From positions 291,936 to 355,935 of the forward strand of contig JADKIA010000009.1 in assembly GCA_016721465.1 (NCBI GenBank): 64,000 nucleotides of DNA. Reading direction: 5' to 3'. Each line of letters opens with the position of its first letter. The stretch's first letter is position 1. Made by a program: the position numbers and the translations under genes. The stretch comes from Ideonella sp. Its GTDB lineage: Bacteria > Pseudomonadota > Gammaproteobacteria > Burkholderiales > Burkholderiaceae_C. Shown in pieces: positions 1 to 7,936 of the stretch. Below the pieces are notes generated by a model that searched no databases, was not told where the DNA came from, and saw only the letters and a program-made list of their open reading frames with translations.

Positions 1-251
1 ATGTGCCCGATGTCGTACTTGCGTGCGGCCGGCCGCGCATCGATCAGTGTCACGCCGTCGCGCTTGGGCACCACTGCGTTGGCCTTGACGAAGGCCAGAT
101 CAGCGCGCTTCGGGTACCAGTTCGGCTTGGCTTGCGAGGCCGCAGCGGCGGGTTCCTCGGCGGCCTGTGCGGGTGTGGCCACCAGCAGGGCGGGGCACAG
201 CAGCAGTGCGCTCAGCAGCGTCGTCAGGACGGCTCTCTTGGGTGTCTTCAT
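1..251 (-). CDS. Rhodanese-domain protein, secreted, 3' end cut by the window edge
   Basis: Only the first 83 codons are present. They begin with a Sec-type signal peptide (positively charged MKTPKR, then a Leu/Ala core ending in an Ala-rich cleavage region around residue 31). The mature part contains DGVTLIDARPAARKYDIGH, the opening strand and loop of a rhodanese fold; the catalytic cysteine would lie beyond the window. The second of two adjacent ATGs is preferred because AAGGAG sits 6 nt before it. It is the last visible gene of a minus-strand unit with three redox proteins, so a role in periplasmic sulfane-sulfur handling is plausible but inferred. Confidence 0.75.
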   Translation of the reverse strand, partial: MKTPKRAVLTTLLSALLLCPALLVATPAQAAEEPAAAASQAKPNWYPKRADLAFVKANAVVPKRDGVTLIDARPAARKYDIGH

Positions 252-347
252 CATGGGCTCCTTGGACAGAATTGCATCAGGGTGAACTTGTCGGTGGACT
301 CGTTGAGCCGGACCAGCGCGCTCGCGGTGGACGGCCAGGCAGGCGAA

Positions 348-731
348 TCAGCTGCAGGAAGCCGGTGCGTCCCCGTCCTTCGCGCCCTTGAGCAGAAAGG
401 CCTTGATGTCGTCCAGCAGTTCCTGGTCGGGCGTGTCGGCGAACTTCTCGGCGGCCTTGTTGGCGGACTTGATGCTGGCGCGGTAGGTCTTGCTGACGTA
501 CTGCTTGACCGTGTCCTTGCCCTTGGCGTGCTTGTCGGCCTGGATGTAGGCCGCCCACTCCGCCTTGGCCTTGCTGCTCGGGTTGATCGAGCCGATGGGC
601 AGGGCCACGTGGCACGAGGTGCAGACGCTGCGGTAGTAGACGCGGCCGCGCTTCCAGTCGGCGTCATAGGCCTGGGCCGACAGCGACAGCGTGAAGGCGG
701 CGATGGCGATGAGGGTGGAGATGGCTCGCAT
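348..731 (-). CDS. Small periplasmic c-type cytochrome (one haem)
   Basis: A 127-aa protein with a Sec signal peptide (about residues 1-21, ending SAQA) and a single haem motif, CTSCH, near residue 37, followed by proline/glycine-rich loops and a lysine-rich helical tail ending DIKAFLLKGAK. ATG at 731 is preferred over longer in-frame starts because AAGGAG lies 5 nt upstream. It follows the b-type cytochrome by 47 nt and so probably shuttles electrons between the membrane cytochrome and the octaheme protein or another periplasmic partner. I do not recognise a named family. The gene assignment is firm; the exact partner is inferred. Confidence 0.85.
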   Translation of the reverse strand: MRAISTLIAIAAFTLSLSAQAYDADWKRGRVYYRSVCTSCHVALPIGSINPSSKAKAEWAAYIQADKHAKGKDTVKQYVSKTYRASIKSANKAAEKFADTPDQELLDDIKAFLLKGAKDGDAPASCS

Positions 732-778
732 GGTGGCTCCTTGGCTTGTGCGAAACGTTGTTGATGGGGACGACCGGC

Positions 779-1375
779 TCAGTGCAGCTCTTCCCAGCCG
801 GTGAGCATGGCCTTGGTCTGCGCGAACAGCGTGTGCCCGGTGGTGACCATATAGAGGTGCGTGATGAAGAAGGCCAGCATCAGGAAGGCGCCGGCGGTGT
901 GCGCGGCGGCCACCCAGTCCAGCGACAGCTGCCCCAGGCCCCAACCGGCCCATTGGCCGTAGAAGAGGTAGAGCCAGCCGCTGACCCAGATCAGCGGGCT
1001 CACCACCACCAGGACGGCCAGGTAGGTCAGGCGCTGCAGCGGGTTGTGCTTGTTCCGCGAGCTCGGGCGGAAGGGGTGCGGCTCGTGGCGGAAGATGCCC
1101 GACGAGTAGAAGCGCACCATCAGCACCAGCTTCTGGGCCGTGGGAATGTAGTGGCGCCATTCGCCGGTGGTGAGGTGCCAGAAGACGGCGAAGACCCACA
1201 GCCCCACCAGCGTCCAGGCGGCGATGGTGTGCAGGCCCACGGCCTTACCGAAACCCAGCGCCGTGTAGGTGCCGTGGATCTCGAAGCCGGTGAACATCAG
1301 GAACAGCACCAGCGCGGCCTGTGACCAGTGCCAGAAGCGCTCGAAGCCCTTGAAGATGTAGACGCGTTCGGTCAT
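779..1375 (-). CDS. Di-haem b-type cytochrome, b561 / Ni-Fe hydrogenase subunit type
   Basis: 198 aa with four hydrophobic segments (about residues 17-37, 47-67, 115-140 and 160-180). Histidines suited to haem b ligation are in RFWHWSQAALV (first helix), LHTIAAWTL and FWHLTTGEWRHY (second helix) and AAHTAGAF/ITHLYMVTTGH (last helix). This is the layout of the prokaryotic cytochrome b561 / thiosulfate-reductase cytochrome b family, which exchanges electrons between quinone and a periplasmic partner. It lies 18 nt downstream of the octaheme cytochrome gene and is very likely cotranscribed, forming the membrane quinone link for that enzyme. Direction of electron flow cannot be told from sequence. 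Confidence 0.9.
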   Translation of the reverse strand: MTERVYIFKGFERFWHWSQAALVLFLMFTGFEIHGTYTALGFGKAVGLHTIAAWTLVGLWVFAVFWHLTTGEWRHYIPTAQKLVLMVRFYSSGIFRHEPHPFRPSSRNKHNPLQRLTYLAVLVVVSPLIWVSGWLYLFYGQWAGWGLGQLSLDWVAAAHTAGAFLMLAFFITHLYMVTTGHTLFAQTKAMLTGWEELH

Positions 1376-1393
1376 TTCGGATGCCTCTGAAGT

Positions 1394-2980
1394 TCAGCGC
1401 CTGCGGGTGGCGAAACGAATCGCGCCATGGCCCATCACGCCCAGCAGCGACAGCACGGCCAGCGCCCAGCCGCCACGCTCGATCCAGGCGTTGGCATCGC
1501 GTGCCGGCAGGTAGACACCCTCGATCCCAGCCAGACGGCCTTGCCTGGCGTGGCATTCGGTGCAGCCCAGCGCCTTGTCCTTGGGCGCCACCATGTGGGT
1601 GATCGGCCAGCTCATCTCGGTGCTGATGAAGTCCACCTTGCCCGAGAACGCTGCACCCGAGTCCTTCATGCCCACGGGGGCCGCCTTGTTCCAGTCCAGG
1701 TTCTTCCAGTAGCCGGTGTCGTCGTTGCCGGCGGTGTGCGGCGTGATCAGGGTCTTGTTGTCCGGGTCATAGGGTTGCTTGCCGCGGAACACCTTCATCG
1801 GCCAGATCATCGACTTGCCATCGGTGGCGCTGCCGCCCATGCGGTTGATCGGCGTGGGCTTGTCCGACTTCTCCACCTTGTCGCTGAGCAGCGTGTAGGT
1901 CACCTCGCCGTTGAACCACATGTACTCGGGCTTGACGTTCTCGGCCAGGACGAAGTCGCCCTTGCGCGATTCGTAGGTGATGCGGCCCTTGGCGTCCTTG
2001 CGGGTGATCTGCTGGCCCTTCTCGTCGCGCTGGCCGGCGGTGGACCAGTCCCAGCTCATCTTGGTGGCCACGCCGCCACGCGCATAGGTCGGGATGTGGC
2101 AGGTCTGGCAGGCCAGCTTGGTGGCGTGCTGGTTCAGCCGCGCATCCTGCTTGTGTGGCGACTGGCTGTGGCAGGACACGCAGGTGGCCGGGTTGGCGCT
2201 GTTGTCCGGGCTGCCGCGCAAGTGGGCGCCAACCTTTCCATCCTTGGCGGTGGGTGAGTAGCGGCTGCCCGCCACGTCATGGCTGGAACCCTTGTGGCAG
2301 GTGGCGCAGGTGAAGTCCAGGCCCGAGGCGTCCATGTGCACGTCGAGCGCCTTGTCGGGCGCGGCCATCGAACTGTCCAGGTCGCCGTGCTTGACGCCAT
2401 CGCCGCCGCCGCCGAAGAAGTGGCAGGCGCCACAGGTGTCGCGGCTGGACTTGCCCACCTTCTGCGCGATCTTCGACAGGTCGATGGCCTTCAAGATCTT
2501 GCCCGAGCCGGGCGGGAACTCGGTGTCCTGAGTCACCACGTTGCCGGCCAGGCCGGGCGGCTTCTTGTAGTTGCCGGTGGTGTCGTGGCAGACCAGGCAG
2601 TCGACGTTGCGCTCGGACTTGAAGTCGAACGACGCGTCCTTCCAGCCATAGCCCACGTGGCAGCTGGTGCACGACGCATAGTTCGAGGCGATCGAGATGC
2701 AGAAGTTGTTGACGATGGTCTTCTTCCCCAGCATTTGCTTGCTCTCGGGGTTGAGGTACTCCCACTTCCAGTGCTTGGTGCGGTGGATCTGGCCCGCCGC
2801 CTCGGTGTGGCACACCACGCAGGCCTGGGTGACCTCGGGGCCGGAGGCAAAGGGTTTCTGCAGCTCCTTGAACTTGGCATGGTCGGCCGTGGTGGTGAGC
2901 TTGAGCGGCTTGGGCTCGTCGGCGGCACCAGCCCCAAGGCTGGTCAGTGCCACAAGCGCAAAGAAAAGAAACGACCTCAT
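1394..2980 (-). CDS. otr: Octaheme c-type cytochrome, tetrathionate reductase (OTR) family
   Basis: 528 aa: signal peptide (residues 1-20), eight CxxCH haem motifs (CVVCH near 54, CTSCH near 104, CLVCH near 128, then CGACH, CATCH, CVSCH, CQTCH, CTECH) and one C-terminal hydrophobic helix (WALAVLSLLGVMGHG) followed by Arg-rich residues, suggesting a membrane anchor. The motif spacing and the segments RTKHWKWEYLNP and IVNNFCISIASNYASC match the Shewanella octaheme tetrathionate reductase family, which reduces tetrathionate in vitro and can also act on nitrite and hydroxylamine. ATG at 2980 has GGAG 7 nt upstream. Being beside sox and thiosulfate uptake genes, interconversion of thiosulfate and tetrathionate is the likely job, but the family is catalytically promiscuous. 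Confidence 0.92.
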   Translation of the reverse strand: MRSFLFFALVALTSLGAGAADEPKPLKLTTTADHAKFKELQKPFASGPEVTQACVVCHTEAAGQIHRTKHWKWEYLNPESKQMLGKKTIVNNFCISIASNYASCTSCHVGYGWKDASFDFKSERNVDCLVCHDTTGNYKKPPGLAGNVVTQDTEFPPGSGKILKAIDLSKIAQKVGKSSRDTCGACHFFGGGGDGVKHGDLDSSMAAPDKALDVHMDASGLDFTCATCHKGSSHDVAGSRYSPTAKDGKVGAHLRGSPDNSANPATCVSCHSQSPHKQDARLNQHATKLACQTCHIPTYARGGVATKMSWDWSTAGQRDEKGQQITRKDAKGRITYESRKGDFVLAENVKPEYMWFNGEVTYTLLSDKVEKSDKPTPINRMGGSATDGKSMIWPMKVFRGKQPYDPDNKTLITPHTAGNDDTGYWKNLDWNKAAPVGMKDSGAAFSGKVDFISTEMSWPITHMVAPKDKALGCTECHARQGRLAGIEGVYLPARDANAWIERGGWALAVLSLLGVMGHGAIRFATRRR

Positions 2981-3007
2981 TGCATGCTCCGAACGCGTGT
3001 CGGCACG

Positions 3008-3023
3008 ATACGACCTAGGGTAT
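3008..3023. promoter_or_regulatory. Inverted repeat ATAC-N8-GTAT in the otr/permease divergent promoter
   Basis: A 16-bp element, ATACGACCTAGGGTAT, extended to GATAC/GTATC by one flanking pair. It sits in the 161-bp space between the divergent octaheme cytochrome and permease genes. The same length and half-site spacing recurs at 11506-11521 in the divergent soxC promoter region. The recurrence in two sulfur-gene promoters is seen directly; that it is an operator is inferred. Confidence 0.45.
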
Positions 3024-3141
3024 CTACCGAGATTGCTGCAGCTCAAGGGAGGAGGAGCAATGTCGGCGGGGGTGATCAGGATCAATTCGGCCAAGGCGCA
3101 ACGGCGCCATCATCGCCACATCAGCACGGACTGATGGAAAG

Positions 3142-4269
3142 GTGCGCGTGATCGAAGCCTTGATCGGCCGGTTCGGTGAAATGTGGTCGGTGACCCTGCT
3201 GGGCGCGGCCATCGGCGTGCTGTTCGGCTTCTTCGCGCACCGCTCGCGCTTTTGCCTGCGCTCGGCGGTGATCGAATTCGCGCGGGGCACGCGCGAGGGC
3301 AAGCTCACGGTGTGGCTGTTCACCTTCTCCACCGCCATCCTGCTCACCCAGGGCTTCGTGCTGCTGGGCTGGCTGGACGTGAGCGGCTCGCGCCAGCTGT
3401 CGTCACGCGGCAGCCTGTCCGGCGCGGCGGTGGGCGGGCTGATGTTCGGCACCGGCATGATCCTGGCTCGCGGCTGCTCCAGCCGGCTGCTGGTGCTGGC
3501 GGCACAAGGCAACCTGCGCGCATTGCTGTCGGGCCTGGTGTTCGCGGTCACGGCGCAGTCGGCGCTGAACGGCCTGCTCTCGCCGCTGCGCAACACCATC
3601 TCGGCCTGGTGGACGGTGGACGCCTCGTCGCGCGACGTGCTCACCGTCAGCGGCCTGGGCCACCTGGGCGGCATGATCGTCGGCGCCGTGTGGCTGGCGG
3701 CGGCGTTCGTCTGGGCAAGGCGACAGCATGTGCGCTTCTGGGGCTGGTTCGGCGCCATCGGCGTGGGCGTGATGGTGTCGCTGGCTTGGCTGGCCACCTA
3801 CCTCATCAGCCGAGCGTCCTTCGATCTGGTGGTACCGGTGCAGAGCCTGTCCTTCACCGGGCCGGCGGCCGACACGCTGATGCTGGTGCTGTCACCGCCC
3901 GGCCAGCCGCTGAAGTTCGACTTGGGGCTGGTGCCCGGCGTGGCACTGGGCTCGCTCACGTCCGCCCTGCTGTGGGGCGAATGGAAGCTGGAGGGTTTTC
4001 AGGGCGGCCAGGCCATGCGCCGCTACATCGCCGGGGCCATGCTGATGGGGTTTGGCGGCATGCTGGCCGGCGGCTGCGCCGTGGGCGCGGGCGTCTCCGG
4101 CGCAGCGATCTTCACGCTCACCTCCTTCGTCACGCTGCCCGGCATCTGGGCCTCGGCCATGCTCACCGACTGGTGGATGGACCGGCGCGACGAGGCGGCC
4201 ACGGCCCGCGTGGTACCGGCCGGGCCGGCGGCCGACCCGGAGCTCAGCGCCACCTACGCGCGGCCTTGA
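3142..4269 (+). CDS. tsuA: YeeE/YedE (DUF395) permease, thiosulfate uptake type
   Basis: 375 aa, about nine to ten membrane helices. It contains the conserved cysteine-bearing loops of the TsuA/YeeE family: HRSRFCLRSAVIEF near residue 33, ARGCSSRLL near 113 and AGGCAVGAGVSGAA near 315. In the characterised homologue these cysteines line the path that relays thiosulfate across the inner membrane. The start is a GTG; GTG at 3148 is also possible and has GGAAAGG 5 nt upstream. It is transcribed away from the octaheme cytochrome operon and converges on soxB. Sulfur-compound import is well supported; the exact substrate is inferred. Confidence 0.88.
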   Translation: MRVIEALIGRFGEMWSVTLLGAAIGVLFGFFAHRSRFCLRSAVIEFARGTREGKLTVWLFTFSTAILLTQGFVLLGWLDVSGSRQLSSRGSLSGAAVGGLMFGTGMILARGCSSRLLVLAAQGNLRALLSGLVFAVTAQSALNGLLSPLRNTISAWWTVDASSRDVLTVSGLGHLGGMIVGAVWLAAAFVWARRQHVRFWGWFGAIGVGVMVSLAWLATYLISRASFDLVVPVQSLSFTGPAADTLMLVLSPPGQPLKFDLGLVPGVALGSLTSALLWGEWKLEGFQGGQAMRRYIAGAMLMGFGGMLAGGCAVGAGVSGAAIFTLTSFVTLPGIWASAMLTDWWMDRRDEAATARVVPAGPAADPELSATYARP

Positions 4270-4284
4270 GAGCGCCCCCAGGCC

Positions 4285-4315
4285 GACGACAAACGTCGTC
4301 CGCCCCCCAAGGGGG
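4285..4315. repeat. Intergenic hairpin pair between convergent permease and soxB
   Basis: GACGAC-AAAC-GTCGTC (4285-4300) is a perfect 6-bp stem, followed at once by a C6/G5 run (4303-4315) able to fold on itself. It occupies the 151-bp gap between two convergent genes and may end transcription from both sides, although no T-run follows. The C-run/G-run style resembles the hairpin cluster at 7800-7927 and the C/G run near 42134, hinting at a dispersed intergenic element. Confidence 0.4.
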
Positions 4316-4420
4316 TGAGTCACTCGCGAGCGGCCCTTCGTTGACTCAAGAGGCCCGCCGGTCGATCCTGCAGTGGCCTGGCACGCGGCGCGTGCGGCTT
4401 CCTGAGCCTCCGAAAGCGGC

Positions 4421-6157
4421 CTATCCGACGATGCCCGGGTTGCCCGCCACGCCCACCAACTTGGGTGTGTTGATCGTGCGCGGCTTCACACGCCCGCCCT
4501 GTGTCTTGAGCCAGCCCTCCACCAAGTCCCACACCGGCTTCACGCCCGGCTGGGTCTTGGCCTCTTCGGCCACCGGTGCCCAGCCCGCCACCTTGTACTT
4601 CTTGTCGGCGGCAATGGGCTGGCCCTTCAGGCGCAGGTCGCTGATGCGGCTGCCGGCCTTCTCGCCCGGGGTCATGGTGTAGGCCAGGCCGCCCACGCGC
4701 ACCATGTCGCCGCCCTGCTGGTAGTAAGGGTCGGGGTTGAACAGGTTGTCGGCCACGTCCTCGAGCACGGTCTTGATGGTTTCACCGGTCATCTCGGTGA
4801 GCGTGGCGTAGGGGTAGGTGATGGCCAGCTGGTCCATCATCAGCTCGCGCGTGATCGCTTCGCCCGGCAGCAGGCTGGTGCCCCAGCGGAAACCGGGCGA
4901 GAAGGCGAGGTCGGCACCCTGCACATCCATCAGCGCGTCGCAGATCAGCTGGTCCCAGCTGCCGTTGAAGTTGCCGCGGCGGTAGAGCAGGCCATCGGTG
5001 ATGGCGAGCTTCTCGTTCAGCTTGGCTTCGTAGGGGGCGCGCACCTTGGTGATCAGCGCATCCATGGCCGGGTCGGCCTTCAGCTGATTGGCGAAGATGG
5101 GCAGCAGCCGGTAGCGGAAGTCGGCCACCTTGCCGCCCAACACGTCGAAGTCCATCACGCCCAGGAACTTGCTGTTGCTGCCGGCGTTGGTCACCAGCGT
5201 CTTGCCGCCGGGGTTGGTCACCGGAATCGCCACGGGTATGCCGTCGTGCGTGTGGCCGCCGAAGATGGCGTCGATGCCGCGCACGCGGCTGGCCATCTTC
5301 AGGTCCACGTCCATGCCGTTGTGCGAGAGCACGACCACCACCTGCGCGCCCTTGCCACGCGCCTCGTCCACCATCTTCTGCAGGTTGTCGTCCTGGATGC
5401 CGAAGCTCCAGTCGGCCACCATGTAGCGCGGGTTGGCGATGGGCGTGTAGGGGAAGGCCTGGCCGATGATGGCCACCGGCACGCCGTTGATGGGTCGGAT
5501 GACGTAGGGCGCGAACACCGGGTCACCGAAGTCGGTGGTCTTGACGTTCTGAGCGACGAAATCGACCTGCCCCTTGAAGTCCTTCTCGACGATCTCCTTC
5601 ACGCGCTCCATGCCGTAGGTGAACTCCCAGTGGCCGGTCATCACGTCCACGCCGAGCAGCTTGCAGGCGTCCACCATGTCCTGCGCGTTGGTCCACAGCG
5701 AGGTGGCCGAGCCTTGCCAGGTGTCGCCGCCGTCCAGCAGCAGCGCGCCCGGGCGCGAGGCCTTGAGCTGCTTGACCAGCGTGGCCAGGTGCGCAAAGCC
5801 GCCCACCTTGCCGTAGCGCTTGGCCGCCTGCTCGAAATCGAGGTAGGTGAAGGCATGGGCCAGATCGGTGCCGGCCGGGATGTGCGCCGCCTGCAGCAGG
5901 TGCTGGCCCACCAGGTGCGGCAGCTGGCCGCGCATGCCGGCCAGCCCCAGGTTGACGCTGGGCTCGCGAAAGTGGATGGGCTTCAACTGCGCATGGCAAT
6001 CGGTCATGTGCAGCAGGGAGACGTTGCCGAACTTCGGAATGTCGTACAGCGCGCCCTGCGCCGTGGCGGCGTCGGCATCGGCGTAGCGGCCCAGGCCCAT
6101 GCCGGCCACCGAGGCCGCCCCCAGGACTTGCAGGAATTCGCGTTTGCTCAGGCTCAT
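4421..6157 (-). CDS. soxB: SoxB, dimanganese S-sulfosulfanyl-cysteine sulfohydrolase of the Sox system
   Basis: 578 aa. The N-terminus is a Tat-type signal, SKREFLQVLGAASVAG, with KR instead of the canonical twin arginine. Metal and catalytic motifs of the 5'-nucleotidase superfamily are present: MTDCHAQL near residue 50, LLDGGDTWQGS, TGHWEFTYG, LSHNGMDVD and FGGHTHDGIP, then the C-terminal nucleotidase-like domain. SoxB hydrolyses the terminal sulfone from SoxY-bound thiosulfate, releasing sulfate in the periplasm. ATG at 6157 is the only start that keeps the Tat signal at the N-terminus; no strong Shine-Dalgarno is visible. It is the last gene of soxCDYZAXB, separated from soxX by a terminator-like hairpin. 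Confidence 0.98.
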   Translation of the reverse strand: MSLSKREFLQVLGAASVAGMGLGRYADADAATAQGALYDIPKFGNVSLLHMTDCHAQLKPIHFREPSVNLGLAGMRGQLPHLVGQHLLQAAHIPAGTDLAHAFTYLDFEQAAKRYGKVGGFAHLATLVKQLKASRPGALLLDGGDTWQGSATSLWTNAQDMVDACKLLGVDVMTGHWEFTYGMERVKEIVEKDFKGQVDFVAQNVKTTDFGDPVFAPYVIRPINGVPVAIIGQAFPYTPIANPRYMVADWSFGIQDDNLQKMVDEARGKGAQVVVVLSHNGMDVDLKMASRVRGIDAIFGGHTHDGIPVAIPVTNPGGKTLVTNAGSNSKFLGVMDFDVLGGKVADFRYRLLPIFANQLKADPAMDALITKVRAPYEAKLNEKLAITDGLLYRRGNFNGSWDQLICDALMDVQGADLAFSPGFRWGTSLLPGEAITRELMMDQLAITYPYATLTEMTGETIKTVLEDVADNLFNPDPYYQQGGDMVRVGGLAYTMTPGEKAGSRISDLRLKGQPIAADKKYKVAGWAPVAEEAKTQPGVKPVWDLVEGWLKTQGGRVKPRTINTPKLVGVAGNPGIVG

Positions 6158-6189
6158 GATGATCAGTGGTGGCTTATGTTTGAGGTCGG

Positions 6190-6216
6190 AAAAAGGCCTG
6201 CACGGTGGCAGGCCTT
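6190..6216 (-). terminator. Intrinsic terminator or attenuator between soxX and soxB
   Basis: On the minus strand AAGGCCTGC-CACCGT-GCAGGCCTT makes a perfect 9-bp stem with a 6-nt loop and is followed by TTT, so five T in a row with the stem end. It lies in the 77-nt space between the soxX stop and the soxB start, inside an otherwise tightly packed operon, so read-through would set the soxB:soxX ratio unless soxB has its own promoter. Confidence 0.8.
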
Positions 6217-6234
6217 GGACGCCGTGTTGGCGTG

Positions 6235-6897
6235 CTACTGATTGACCGGCGAGCGCGGGTCCAGGATCAGCGCCATCACGTGACGGATCTGCTGCTCGTC
6301 GAGCAGCCCCATGTGGCCCATGCGTGGCATGTTGGAGCAGGCGGCGTAGGCCTTGGAGTTCCACAGCTTGCCCCAGGTGTACTGCACGACGGCGGCGGAC
6401 TCGGGCGCGGCGATGTCCTTCACGCCGCGGATCTTGCCGTAGTTCCACAGGCTGGGGCCGATGGTGCCGAAGGAGATTTCGGCCTTGTCGATCTGGTGGC
6501 AGTTGTAGCACTGGGCGCCGTTGGCGGCGGGCTTGTCGCTGGTGTCGGTCCAGGTCATGCCACGGCCGTTCTGCGCCAGCTTCTCGCCCTCGCGCCAGTC
6601 GCCGATGTACTGCGCATTGCTCGGCCAGCGGATGGTGGCCAGGGCCTCGGCCTCGACCTGCTTGGCCAAGGCCTCGCTGGGTGGCGCGTCGGCAGAGCAG
6701 GCGCGTTGGCCCAGGTCCTGGGTCAGGCGCGCCACCTTGGCAATGCCCTGGTCGCGAAAGGAGGCCAGGATCATGGCCTGCGCCTGCGCATCGAGCTCGG
6801 CGGTGCTGGGGGCCGTGCTGCAGCCGGTGGCCAGCAGCGCGGCCGTCGTGGCCAGGCCAGCCAGAGTGATCTTTCTTGGGGCGTTCATGCGGTTCAT
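6235..6897 (-). CDS. soxX: SoxX, c-type cytochrome subunit of SoxXA, predicted lipoprotein
   Basis: 220 aa. The N-terminal segment ends in LLATGC near residue 26, a lipoprotein signal-peptidase II site, so this SoxX is probably membrane-tethered. A single haem motif, CYNCH, lies near residue 137 in the typical SoxX setting GAQCYNCHQIDKAEISFGTIGPSL, read here as separate pieces either side of the haem. The Met-rich segment CSNMPRMGHMG supplies the axial methionine. With SoxA it conjugates thiosulfate to SoxY. ATG at 6897 starts 11 nt after the soxA stop; ATG at 6888 is an alternative. Confidence 0.96.
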   Translation of the reverse strand: MNRMNAPRKITLAGLATTAALLATGCSTAPSTAELDAQAQAMILASFRDQGIAKVARLTQDLGQRACSADAPPSEALAKQVEAEALATIRWPSNAQYIGDWREGEKLAQNGRGMTWTDTSDKPAANGAQCYNCHQIDKAEISFGTIGPSLWNYGKIRGVKDIAAPESAAVVQYTWGKLWNSKAYAACSNMPRMGHMGLLDEQQIRHVMALILDPRSPVNQ

Positions 6898-6908
6898 GTG
6901 GGCGACCC

Positions 6909-7724
6909 TCAGCGCTTGATGGCGGGAGCGATGGACTCGGCCCCCTTGGCATTGACGCCCATGTACACGCCCAGCGCGATGGTCACGTCGGAGATGAAGC
7001 CGGGGTAGGGGAAGCGCTGCTGGCGGAAGCAGTCGTTCAGCCGCAGTTGCATGCTCCACATCTCGCCGTTGGACACGCGGTAGGCGGGCCAGGCCGCGAA
7101 GCCGATGCCGTCACCGGGGTTGCTGCGCAGGTCGGGCAGGTCTTGCAGGCGGATGCGCTTGCCCTTTTCGCCATGGCAGCTGGCGCAGGAGAAGTCCATC
7201 GGCCCGCCGCGGAAGAAGAAGGCGCGCTTGCCCAGCTCGTACATGCGCTGCTCTTGCGGATGCGATTGCGGTAATGCGAAACGTTGGCCCTTCGACTCAG
7301 CCGAGATCCAGGTGGCCAGCGCCGTGACATTGGCCATCTCGCCCTTGCCGAACGGCGTCTTGGCGACCTCGGCGGCGTTGAAGCCCTGCAGCGTTTCCAT
7401 GCAAGTGAGCAGGCGCGACTCCAGATCCTGCACGCGGCCGGTGTCCGCAAAGTAGCGCGGCATCTGCACCCAGGCGCCCTTGACCACGCCCGGGCCCAGG
7501 CCCAGGTCACAACGCTCCAGCGACGCGGCCTTCGGCCCGCGCTTCTGTTTCCACAGGTCCTCGCCCTTGGCCTCGAACAGGTCGGCCGGGTTGCCGTCCT
7601 CCAGCATCTTGCGGTATTCCGCGATGCCGTCGGCGGCGGACTTCTGTGCGGCGGCCTGCATTGGCAGTGCCGCAAACAGCGCAGCACCGGCCGCGGCCAT
7701 CAACACCTTGAGCGTGTGGTTCAT
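6909..7724 (-). CDS. soxA: SoxA, mono-haem cytochrome, catalytic subunit of SoxXA
   Basis: 271 aa with a Sec signal (residues 1-26, ending AAAQ). One CxxCH motif, CASCH near residue 182, belongs to the C-terminal haem domain. The N-terminal haem motif of di-haem SoxA is replaced by two lone cysteines (RCDLGLG near 73 and LLTCMETL near 108) that probably form a disulfide. RLNDCFRQQRFPYPGF near residue 230 carries the active-site cysteine that ligates haem and forms the persulfide. SoxXA oxidatively joins thiosulfate to SoxY. ATG at 7724 is preceded by GGGAG at 4 nt. Confidence 0.97.
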   Translation of the reverse strand: MNHTLKVLMAAAGAALFAALPMQAAAQKSAADGIAEYRKMLEDGNPADLFEAKGEDLWKQKRGPKAASLERCDLGLGPGVVKGAWVQMPRYFADTGRVQDLESRLLTCMETLQGFNAAEVAKTPFGKGEMANVTALATWISAESKGQRFALPQSHPQEQRMYELGKRAFFFRGGPMDFSCASCHGEKGKRIRLQDLPDLRSNPGDGIGFAAWPAYRVSNGEMWSMQLRLNDCFRQQRFPYPGFISDVTIALGVYMGVNAKGAESIAPAIKR

Positions 7725-7787
7725 GAGACTCCCGTTTCCAAGCGCAAACACCATTCGCGAACCACCGGCCCCACCAAGTGGCAGCCG

Positions 7788-7927
7788 CGGAGCCGGCTTT
7801 GCCGGGCCGCCGGCTGCTGCCCCCTTGAGGGGGCTGAGCCCGGACGAGGAGCAGTCCCTGCGGACTGCTCCTCGCCTGGCGAGGGCCATCGGGCATGCTT
7901 GCCCGATGGCAGCGCCGAAGGCGCTGC
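7788..7927. repeat. Cluster of hairpins between soxZ and soxA (REP-like element)
   Basis: Five inverted repeats follow each other in the 212-nt soxZ-soxA gap: AGCCGGC/GCCGGCT (about 7791-7815), CCCCC-TTGA-GGGGG (about 7820-7833), a 12-bp perfect stem GAGGAGCAGTCC/GGACTGCTCCTC (7846-7873), a 10-bp stem CCATCGGGCA/TGCCCGATGG (7886-7909) and an 8-bp stem GCAGCGCC-GAA-GGCGCTGC (7909-7927). This density is typical of a palindromic intergenic element inserted in an operon. It may act as an mRNA processing or stability boundary. No open reading frame is apparent in it. Confidence 0.75.
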
Positions 7928-7936
7928 GGGGGTGGG

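Noticed and set aside
1427..3151. Long plus-strand frames opposite the octaheme cytochrome gene
   Set aside because: Antisense artefacts; eight haem motifs on the minus strand fix the coding strand.
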